A stretch of DNA of 6,210 nucleotides, taken from an uncultured Lachnospiraceae bacterium. Its GTDB lineage: Bacteria > Bacillota > Clostridia > Lachnospirales > Lachnospiraceae. Position 1 is the stretch's first letter; each line of letters opens with the position of its first letter. Under the pieces are notes generated by a model that did not search any database, had not been told where the DNA came from, and saw nothing but the letters and a program-made list of their open reading frames with translations. This document shows, piece by piece, positions 1 through 5,588 of this stretch. A program made the position numbers and the translations under genes. Location of the stretch: the NCBI GenBank assembly GCA_949935685.1, contig CATLGN010000106.1:1-6210 (forward strand). The letters run 5' to 3'.

Positions 1-492
1 CTTGGGCTGATATGGCCGCCGCCGCATCAGCTCTTTTGCATAAAAGCAAGCCTGATGACAGGGCATATTCCGATAACAGGCAAAGGCGTTGATCCGGGGA
101 TTGGAAATGATTTTGGCGCCCACACTGCGATTATAAATATCGCCGTAATAGATCTCAGAAGCCGCCCTGTCTGTGGCAATCCACACGCCTGCTTTTTCCA
201 ATACTTTTTCATCATATAAATAATCGCCGCAGTTCAGAAAGAGCAGATAATCGCCCTCCGCCAGCACAATGGCCTGATTCATGGCGTCATAAATACCTCT
301 GTCTTTCTGCCGCACGACGCGGATTTTTTTATCCACGGGCAGGCGGTCCACCGAACCATCCGCAGACATCCCGTCCTTAACAATTATTTCATATTGCGGA
401 TAGCTCTGCGCCAATACGCTTCGCACAGTCTTTCCGAGTTTTTCCCCTGCATCCTTACAGACTATGATAATACTGAAAGTAATCTTTTTCAT
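1..492 (-). CDS. GT2 glycosyltransferase, WfgS/WcaE-like (3'-truncated by window edge)
   Basis: This is the N-terminal 164 residues of a family 2 glycosyltransferase; the reading frame is open to base 1 and the C-terminus lies outside the window. The ATG at 492-490 starts MKKITFSIIIVCKDAGEKLG, a typical GT-A first strand. KDGMSADGS (39-47) follows as the usual nucleotide-sugar-binding loop, then DRGIYDAMNQAI (64-75). FLNCGD (85-90) sits where most GT2 enzymes have DXD, and MPCHQACFY (143-151) comes last. The DRGIYDAMN, N-x-GD and CHQ-x-x-FY set is characteristic of the WfgS/WcaE-like subgroup, which adds a sugar to a lipid-linked repeat-unit intermediate on the cytoplasmic side. Donor and acceptor cannot be read from the sequence. 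It starts 3 nt after the stop of the polymerase gene, so it belongs to the same operon. The Shine-Dalgarno site is weak (a G-rich stretch and AAGAG directly before the ATG), so translation may rely on coupling to the gene before it. Family assignment is firm; specificity is unknown. Confidence 0.9.
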   Translation of the reverse strand, partial: MKKITFSIIIVCKDAGEKLGKTVRSVLAQSYPQYEIIVKDGMSADGSVDRLPVDKKIRVVRQKDRGIYDAMNQAIVLAEGDYLLFLNCGDYLYDEKVLEKAGVWIATDRAASEIYYGDIYNRSVGAKIISNPRINAFACYRNMPCHQACFYAKELMRRRPYQPK

Positions 493-495
493 CTC

Positions 496-1602
496 TTACA
501 CCGCCCTTCCCGTAAGCTCCGCAGGAAAAATCCACGTATGGTATGGCACACTCCGTACCAGCAAATCCTGCGCTTTGATTAAAAATATGGCAAAATACAG
601 CATGGCCGCTAATATAACCGCCGTCTGCCAGAATTGCCGCTGCCGTCTGCTTTCGATCCGGCCGACAAGAGACGGCAGCAAAAAGATATGTCCCGCCGTC
701 ATATAATACCCCACTCTGGAAATCTCAGGCACAAAGGAACCGCATGTATAGAGCAGCAGAGCAAAAAAGTTCAGATGAAAGTAAAACCGGTTCTGCCTCT
801 GTCCCGCAACAGCCTGACGATAATACAAAACAGACAACAGAAATACTCCGATAATCCTGACAATGTTAATCAGAGAAGTGCCGCCATCCAGATAAGCCGT
901 ATTCTCATAGCTGGGATAAAATTTGACAATCAGTTTCAGATACCAGTCCTGAAAGACCAGTCCGCTCGCCGCAGCCAACGTCAGTACTGCAAGATGCCAC
1001 CGCCTCCATGGCAGATTGGCGAGCGGATAGACAAGCAACACAAGCAGTACCGACTTATGAATCGTCGCCACCGGCAAAATCAGCAGTACAAATTTCGCAT
1101 ACTGCCCTTTCAGCACATATTTCATCGAAAAAACGGCAGCCGACCATGCCAGATAATACCGCACCGTATTCAGGCTTTGAAAATAATAGCTGAGTGTCAT
1201 AAATAAGAAAAATGAGAACAGAAAGTCCTCACTCTGATCATACACGGCCTTTACCATAAAGCAGACTGTCACAAAAGCAAACAGCGCAAATATGGGCAGT
1301 TTTGTATCAATCCCGAACAAAAACTGCATCAGGCGCACAATCATATTAAACCCAAACTCCGTAGGCACGACCTGCTTTAACGGAATCAGATGAAAAAATT
1401 CTTCATAGCGGCTGTAATCATTTCCAACCTGATACCGACAGGCCGATACGCCGAACAGCAAAAGAAACAGTGTCAAAAGGCAGACCTGGTTACATACCTG
1501 CTGCCTTGTCGGCCCATATCCCGCTAATGCATATCCTTCTCGCTTTTTGACCAGCGCCGCCACCGCGACTGTCAGTATGGTCAGTATGATATATACAGTC
1601 AT
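496..1602 (-). CDS. EpsG-family polysaccharide polymerase (Wzy-type membrane protein)
   Basis: A 368-residue polytopic membrane protein of the EpsG family, predicted to join flipped lipid-linked repeat units into polymer outside the membrane. It is nearly all hydrophobic segments separated by short basic loops, with about ten likely helices beginning at residues 2-18. Family signatures are RYQVGNDYSRYEEFF (56-70), matching the usual R-x-VG-x-DY-x-x-Y-x-x-x-F loop after helix 2; LNTVRYYLAWS (144-154), matching the usual LN-x-x-R-x-x-LA; IHKS (171-174) starting a helix; and EISRVGYYM (283-291). Length is normal for the family. The ATG at 1602 is preceded by AAGGAG overlapping the stop codon of the transferase gene before it, and 8 nt separate the two genes. 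Polymerase identity rests on family resemblance and on its place among glycosyltransferases, a priming enzyme and a Wzz-like protein. Some EpsG relatives have no tested activity. No substrate can be inferred. Confidence 0.9.
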   Translation of the reverse strand: MTVYIILTILTVAVAALVKKREGYALAGYGPTRQQVCNQVCLLTLFLLLFGVSACRYQVGNDYSRYEEFFHLIPLKQVVPTEFGFNMIVRLMQFLFGIDTKLPIFALFAFVTVCFMVKAVYDQSEDFLFSFFLFMTLSYYFQSLNTVRYYLAWSAAVFSMKYVLKGQYAKFVLLILPVATIHKSVLLVLLVYPLANLPWRRWHLAVLTLAAASGLVFQDWYLKLIVKFYPSYENTAYLDGGTSLINIVRIIGVFLLSVLYYRQAVAGQRQNRFYFHLNFFALLLYTCGSFVPEISRVGYYMTAGHIFLLPSLVGRIESRRQRQFWQTAVILAAMLYFAIFLIKAQDLLVRSVPYHTWIFPAELTGRAV

Positions 1603-1606
1603 AACG

Positions 1607-1612
1607 CTCCTT
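1607..1612 (-). promoter_or_regulatory. Ribosome binding site of the EpsG-family gene, overlapping the previous stop
   Basis: AAGGAG on the minus strand, formed partly from the TAA stop of the preceding transferase gene (1613-1611), with a 4-nt spacer to the ATG at 1602. The overlap means a ribosome terminating on the previous gene sits on this site, which favours coupled re-initiation. It also fixes the EpsG start. Confidence 0.75.
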
Positions 1613-2423
1613 ACCCGGTATTTCCGGCGCCTGTCCGTCCTCTTGCTTCCCGCAGTCCGTCACACATAATGGCATAAGCGCGCCATACCGGTATTTCCCG
1701 GCACATCACACGCCTGTGCCGCAGCAGAAACTGCAGGGCGATGGGTTTGGCAAGCTTACCATACAGGGATTCGTACAACACACCCCTGTCAAAAAAGAAT
1801 TTATCATGATAACCGGAAAACCATGTGGATTCCCGTTCCTCTTCCCTTCCGATCGTCACCGGTGTCTTATACACCCGCATGCCGCTGCGGATACAATCCC
1901 GGATAAACAGGCTGTCCTCCCCATTGCTGTAACGGGCGCCGCCGCCGAAAAGCAGAGAAAAACTGATATTCTTCCGATGCATCACTTCCCGCCGCAAGGC
2001 AAAACTGTATGCCGGGTATCGGCCGCAGTTATAAAGCCGCACCCTGCCATACCGGTCAATATGATATGTCCGTCGCTTTTCACACACGTCCACCTGAAAG
2101 AGCAGCATATCCGCCTCCGGATGCGCTGCGAACTGTGCGAGAACCGCACTCCCGTAATCATCCGCATACCGGATGTCTTCATCGGCAAACAGACAAATAT
2201 CTCCCTGCGCCCGCATTAGCGCATTGTTGCGGCTCAGTCCCACGCCCCGCTCCCGCAGCGACCAGGCTCTGATCAAATGCCCGCAACGGGAAAACTCCTC
2301 ATAGGCAAAATGGTCACACTGATTGATGATTACGGCATCCGTGCTGATATTCATTTTCTCCGCCAGCGCTGCAGGCGTCTCATTCACTGCAGATACAAGC
2401 AGTTCCAGCTTTTGCTCTTTCAT
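1611..2423 (-). CDS. GT2-like (GT-A fold) glycosyltransferase with DED motif
   Basis: A 270-residue cytoplasmic protein that looks like a divergent family 2 glycosyltransferase, probably adding one sugar to the lipid-linked repeat unit. The N-terminus (LELLVSAVNETPAAL, 6-20) departs from the canonical SIIIPVYN strand. It is followed by a shortened region ending in INQCD (33-37) where VDDGSTD would lie. RGVGLSRNNALMRAQGD (59-75) is the usual N-x-G-x-x-x-ARN-like segment, and FADEDIRY (79-86) carries DED (81-83) in place of DXD as the likely metal/nucleotide site. GGGARYSNGED (160-170) provides the acidic ED typical of the acceptor/catalytic-base region. The basic C-terminus (about 225-266) may lie against the membrane; no membrane helix is evident. 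The start overlaps the Wzz-like stop as ATGA with GGGAGG five bases upstream. I recall similar proteins in clostridial polysaccharide loci but know of no characterised member. GT family confidence is high; reaction unknown. Confidence 0.85.
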   Translation of the reverse strand: MKEQKLELLVSAVNETPAALAEKMNISTDAVIINQCDHFAYEEFSRCGHLIRAWSLRERGVGLSRNNALMRAQGDICLFADEDIRYADDYGSAVLAQFAAHPEADMLLFQVDVCEKRRTYHIDRYGRVRLYNCGRYPAYSFALRREVMHRKNISFSLLFGGGARYSNGEDSLFIRDCIRSGMRVYKTPVTIGREEERESTWFSGYHDKFFFDRGVLYESLYGKLAKPIALQFLLRHRRVMCREIPVWRAYAIMCDGLREARGRTGAGNTG

Positions 2424-3421
2424 GACTGCCTCCCGACGGCGCCGCTTATCATGTGGCGTCCGAAATACAGGCGATACAAGCCTTTATCCGCGCCGGTGAT
2501 TACGATGCCCAAAACCTCACATTTCATAAAGGCCGCTTCCCGCATCCACCGTTCCAACAGCTTTCCGCCGCCCCGGCCATAGGGGACTTGCAGAATCAGG
2601 CCAGCGTCCTCTTTTCTGCCATCCTCCGGTATCGTTACGGCACTCTGAGAAGTGTCCACATACACAACCGTCGCTTTCCCTTTGGAAACACAGGCGATAT
2701 GTTCCTCCAGCATCCGCCTGCCGGTTTCCGTATCGCCCGCAAAAGTAACGCCAAGTACCGGACAGGCATATCGCTTTTCCAGATCGGACGGCACATAAAC
2801 GGAATCATCAAACACACAGGCAAACGCCAGCCCCAGAAGAGAGAGCAGAAACCCTGCCACACCGCCGGCGACAACAGCCCGCACCGTCTCATCTTCCATT
2901 ACGACAAGTGCAGCCTGTCCGTGATCGATCACTTCGATATGATCAAATTCCACCATTTCCTCTGCGAAGCGAACCAGTGCGGCTTCCGCCGCCCGCAGTA
3001 TCCGTTCGGTCTGCGCCGGTTCCTGTGTTCTCACGGTAACGGTCAACAGACGGATGTCGGATAAAATATCAGCCGTTATCGATTCTTTCACCTGCTGCCG
3101 GTCATCCGTATCCGCCAGTTCCTCCATAATCTTATCCAGAATCGGCTCTGTTTTTATCAGATCATTCCATGTATAGCCGTTATAATACTGATAGGCGTCC
3201 CCGTCATCGTCCGCCGCAAAAGTCAGATAGAGCTTCGACACCCCTTCATACGAACGGGCGGGCGCAAACGCCACATGTACAGTCAAATAAAGTCCGCCGG
3301 CAAGCAACGCGCCCGCCAGTGCACATATAATAGAAATCCATATTTTTTTCCGATAAAGGAGAAGCAGAAGTCTGATGTCCGCCCCTTCCCGCATCCATTC
3401 TCTCTCTGTCATAGCCGTCAC
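2420..3421 (-). CDS. Wzz-like chain-length/co-polymerase protein with degenerate tyrosine-kinase-like tail
   Basis: A 333-residue inner-membrane protein of the Wzz/CapA type, expected to control polymer length or assist the polymerase. A short cytoplasmic N-terminus is followed by a helix at about 27-49, an extracytoplasmic region at 50-180 with the Wzz-like opening YEGVSKLYLTF (58-68), and a second helix at about 181-204. LEKRYACPVLGV (214-225) then matches the post-helix segment usual in the family. Unlike simple Wzz proteins it continues for about 110 residues. TVVYVDTSQS (251-260) resembles the first strand of a CpsD/BY-kinase domain, and AGLILQVPYGRGGGKLLERW (273-292) plus CEVLGIVITGAD (301-312) resemble its last strands. 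No Walker A GKST, no Walker B and no terminal tyrosine cluster are present. The start is taken as GTG at 3421, overlapping the previous stop (GTGA), with GAGGG three bases upstream. An in-frame ATG at 3412 is the alternative and would remove three residues. Wzz family firm; tail interpretation is inference. Confidence 0.85.
   Translation of the reverse strand: MTAMTEREWMREGADIRLLLLLYRKKIWISIICALAGALLAGGLYLTVHVAFAPARSYEGVSKLYLTFAADDDGDAYQYYNGYTWNDLIKTEPILDKIMEELADTDDRQQVKESITADILSDIRLLTVTVRTQEPAQTERILRAAEAALVRFAEEMVEFDHIEVIDHGQAALVVMEDETVRAVVAGGVAGFLLSLLGLAFACVFDDSVYVPSDLEKRYACPVLGVTFAGDTETGRRMLEEHIACVSKGKATVVYVDTSQSAVTIPEDGRKEDAGLILQVPYGRGGGKLLERWMREAAFMKCEVLGIVITGADKGLYRLYFGRHMISGAVGRQS
2429..2434 (-). 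promoter_or_regulatory. Ribosome binding site of the DED-motif transferase gene
   Basis: GGGAGG on the minus strand, 5 nt before the ATG at 2423-2421. It lies inside the end of the Wzz-like gene, whose stop overlaps this start (ATGA). It decides the start and indicates translational coupling. Confidence 0.75.
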
Positions 3422-4800
3422 TTTCCCTCGCGATGCGCTCCGCTTTTCATCGCTGTCGTCTGGCTGCTGTCAATGCCTTCCGTGCTGTCCGGCTTAAACA
3501 GAATTTTCAATGTCAGCAGCATCAGCTTAATATCCAGCCATATCGAATAGTTTTCTATATAAAATAAATCCAGTTTTAACTTATCATAAGGGGTTGTATT
3601 ATATTTGCCATATACCTGCGCATAGCCGGCCAGTCCCGCCTTTACTTTTGTACGGAATATAAATTCCGGCATATCGGCAATATACTGCATAATAATCTCC
3701 GGGCGCTCCGGCCGCGGCCCGATAAAAGTCATTTCTCCCTTTACAATATTAAAAAGCTGCGGCAGCTCGTCGATCCGCACCATACGGATAAACTTTCCGA
3801 CCGGTGTAATCCTGTCGTCGTTTTTAGACGCCAGCCTGGCCACCCCGTCCTTTTCCGCATCCACCCGCATACTGCGGAATTTTAAAATATAAAATTCCCG
3901 CATATCCCGGGTACAGCGAACCTGCTTATACAGAACCGGCCCTCTGTCATACAATTTGATCGCAATGGCTGTCAACAGCATAATCGGAGAAGCGATCACA
4001 CAGAGCAGCACGGCGCAGACAAAATCAATAATTCGTTTCGCCATCCTCTGTTCCACGCTCAGGACATATTCCCGCGTCAGCAAAATGGGGGTGTCAAACA
4101 GATGGAGCTGATCCGCCCCTTTAATCAGAATATCCGGTATCTTCGGCATAATATAGACCCGTATCCCCACGCCAAAACAAAATTTATAAATTTTGTTGCG
4201 GATCTGAGCCGGAATATCCCAGAGCACAACGCCGTCATAACCGTTTTCCGCTTCCCGGCAGATACCGTCCGCACCGATGCCGATATGGATATTTTTCGTA
4301 ATCCGATACTTATCGCTCCGGGACGCAAACTTTTGCAGTATATCCTCTATGGGCCTGTCCCCGTGCACCAGCAGCAGATTCCGGGGCGAAAAGATTCGCC
4401 GGTAGATGCCCGCGCTTCCCATTGTCCACAATACGATTACCGCCGCCTCCGACAAAGTCATATAAAACAGCGGTACAATATCCAGAAAGCCCCGCACCAT
4501 CAGACACATCTGCAAATACGTGATGGCATTGACACACAACGTGGCAAAAACCTGCGAAAACATCACTTCACCCGAGCGCAGATAGCCGATTCGCATCCCG
4601 CCGTACATCTGAGAAAAGAAAAACAGCAGCACCACGTAGACAAACAGCATCAGAATATGACCTTTAAAATAGAATTTCAGATACATACGTTCGCTGTAAT
4701 AGCCATACCAGAACAATGCATAGATCACCATCTGCAGTGCAATGCAACAGGATGACAGGGCAATCTGAATCAGTCTCTTATAAGTCTCCAGTTTTCTCAT
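3418..4800 (-). CDS. Priming polyprenyl glycosylphosphotransferase (exopolysaccharide sugar transferase)
   Basis: A 460-residue membrane enzyme that transfers a sugar-1-phosphate from a nucleotide sugar to undecaprenyl phosphate, the first committed step of repeat-unit synthesis. It has the full-length layout of the family: four N-terminal helices (about 11-33, 46-64, 80-101, 108-130), a soluble Rossmann-like CoA-binding_3-type domain (about 141-245), a fifth hydrophobic segment (259-282) and the C-terminal catalytic domain. Catalytic signatures are KFRSM (307-311), RIDELPQLFNIVKGEM (342-357) with the Asp-Glu pair at 344-345, GPRPERPE (361-368) and AGLAGYAQVYGKYNT (388-402). The ATG at 4800 is chosen because GAGGAG lies 9 nt upstream, the first helix follows at once and the length fits. 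The frame stays open upstream to 5043, but that part overlaps the preceding gene and encodes no family-like sequence. The stop overlaps the next start (GTGA). The specific sugar (glucose, galactose or other) cannot be read from the sequence. Confidence 0.95.
   Translation of the reverse strand: MRKLETYKRLIQIALSSCCIALQMVIYALFWYGYYSERMYLKFYFKGHILMLFVYVVLLFFFSQMYGGMRIGYLRSGEVMFSQVFATLCVNAITYLQMCLMVRGFLDIVPLFYMTLSEAAVIVLWTMGSAGIYRRIFSPRNLLLVHGDRPIEDILQKFASRSDKYRITKNIHIGIGADGICREAENGYDGVVLWDIPAQIRNKIYKFCFGVGIRVYIMPKIPDILIKGADQLHLFDTPILLTREYVLSVEQRMAKRIIDFVCAVLLCVIASPIMLLTAIAIKLYDRGPVLYKQVRCTRDMREFYILKFRSMRVDAEKDGVARLASKNDDRITPVGKFIRMVRIDELPQLFNIVKGEMTFIGPRPERPEIIMQYIADMPEFIFRTKVKAGLAGYAQVYGKYNTTPYDKLKLDLFYIENYSIWLDIKLMLLTLKILFKPDSTEGIDSSQTTAMKSGAHREGK
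3425..3429 (-). promoter_or_regulatory. Ribosome binding site before the Wzz-like gene
   Basis: GAGGG on the minus strand, inside the end of the priming-transferase gene. It is 3 nt from the GTG at 3421 and 12 nt from the ATG at 3412. The neighbouring EpsG and DED-transferase genes also use short spacers (4 and 5 nt), which tips the choice towards GTG, but both starts remain possible. Confidence 0.5.
4176..4197. repeat. 22-bp perfect AT-rich palindrome inside the priming-transferase gene
   Basis: Two 11-base arms (AACAAAATTTA at 4176-4186 and its exact reverse complement at 4187-4197) meet without a spacer. It lies in the Rossmann-like domain and encodes RNKIYKF. The run is clearly more AT-rich than the surrounding coding sequence. 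It could be chance from codon choice; no function can be assigned. Confidence 0.5.
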
Positions 4801-4809
4801 GCGCGTAGT

Positions 4810-4815
4810 CTCCTC
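4810..4815 (-). promoter_or_regulatory. Ribosome binding site of the priming-transferase gene
   Basis: GAGGAG on the minus strand, overlapping the TGA stop of the preceding glycosyltransferase gene (4816-4814), with a 9-nt spacer to the ATG at 4800. It decides the start of the priming transferase against the longer open frame reaching 5043. Confidence 0.8.
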
Positions 4816-5566
4816 AAACTCTGCGCAGTACGGCACGCGCTGCGTAGAATACAAAATTATACATACTGTATGGCAGAGATAACCCCTCCACCCTTCGATA
4901 CAGGTTCCAAATCCTGCGAATGGCTTCCAGTTTATCAGAGGAAAGCGTGTTCGTACTTCGCCGGTAAAGCACCAGATTCTCGTCCAGTCCATAAGCCAGA
5001 TAACCGTGGCGCAGTATATTCCACCAAGTCGCCGTATCCTCACTTTTCACAAGCGGCATACGGATCAACTCCCCTGGTATTTTTTCCGTGTCAAACAGTA
5101 CCGTGGATGTGAAAATCGTCGTATTTTTCAGCGCCTCCCGATAGCAGAGCCGCTCCGGCACCCGCACCACTTTTCCGGTTCCCCGTCCCGTTTCATCGGC
5201 AAACTCATAACCGCTGAATACGAATCCGGCGTTATGCTTTTCCATAAAAGACAACCCTGCGGACAGCCGCCGCGGCTTCCACAAATCATCACTGTCCAGA
5301 AAGGCAATATACCTGCCCCGGGCTTCCGCAAGACCGCGGTTTCTGGCTGCCGCCGCCCCCTTATTCTGCGGCTGCCGGATTATGCGAATCCGGCCGTCCA
5401 GCGCCGCATACCGCTCCATTATTTCCACACTGCCGTCCTGCGACCTGTCATCTACCAAAAGCAGTTCCCAGTCCGTTTCTTCCTGTCCACGCACGGAGGC
5501 AATCGTCTCTTCCAGAAATGCCGCCGCATTGTAGACCGGTATGATAATACTAACGTTACATTTCAT
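4814..5566 (-). CDS. GT2 glycosyltransferase, TuaG-like
   Basis: A complete 250-residue family 2 glycosyltransferase acting at the cytoplasmic face, adding one sugar during repeat-unit assembly. It has a canonical GT-A core: VSIIIPVYNAAAFLEETIAS (5-24), LLVDDRSQDGS (36-46) for nucleotide binding, NKGAAAARNRGLAEARG (68-84), and FLDSDDLW (89-96) with the DXD metal site at 91-93. SEDTATWWNILRHG (165-178) carries the acidic ED pair expected near the catalytic base. The C-terminal half (YGLDENLVLYRRSTNTLSS, 182-200, then NLYRRVEGLSLPYSMY) strongly recalls Bacillus TuaG of teichuronic acid synthesis as I remember it. That does not mean the product is teichuronic acid, because TuaG-like enzymes occur in many exopolysaccharide clusters. 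The ATG at 5566 follows the preceding gene by 22 nt with only a weak Shine-Dalgarno candidate (CGGGA about 10 nt upstream). The gene ends 13 nt before the priming-transferase start. Donor sugar unknown. Confidence 0.93.
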   Translation of the reverse strand: MKCNVSIIIPVYNAAAFLEETIASVRGQEETDWELLLVDDRSQDGSVEIMERYAALDGRIRIIRQPQNKGAAAARNRGLAEARGRYIAFLDSDDLWKPRRLSAGLSFMEKHNAGFVFSGYEFADETGRGTGKVVRVPERLCYREALKNTTIFTSTVLFDTEKIPGELIRMPLVKSEDTATWWNILRHGYLAYGLDENLVLYRRSTNTLSSDKLEAIRRIWNLYRRVEGLSLPYSMYNFVFYAARAVLRRV

Positions 5567-5588
5567 ATCCGCTATCCCGAACAGACCG

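Noticed and set aside
27..215. Minus-strand open frame of 62 codons
   Set aside because: It lies out of frame inside the partial WfgS-like transferase, which has clear family motifs.
634..1206. Plus-strand open frame of 190 codons
   Set aside because: Antisense to the EpsG-family gene; the Gln/Arg-rich translation is the expected complement of a hydrophobic membrane protein.
1716..2219. Plus-strand open frame of 167 codons
   Set aside because: Antisense to the DED-motif transferase and without recognisable features.
2453..3064. Plus-strand open frame of 203 codons
   Set aside because: Antisense to the Wzz-like gene, with no domain and no convincing ribosome site.
4102..4755. Plus-strand open frame of 217 codons
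   Set aside because: Antisense to the well-supported priming transferase; rich in His, Gln and Arg with no recognisable motif.
4801..5043. 81-codon N-terminal extension of the priming transferase, starting at 5043
   Set aside because: It overlaps the TuaG-like gene in another frame, has no family-like sequence, and the ATG at 4800 has GAGGAG at a good distance and gives the normal length of 460 residues.
5567..5588. Possible promoter or terminator in the largest gap between genes
   Set aside because: Only 22 bases, with no hairpin followed by T residues and no credible -35/-10 pair; the spacing fits an operon junction.
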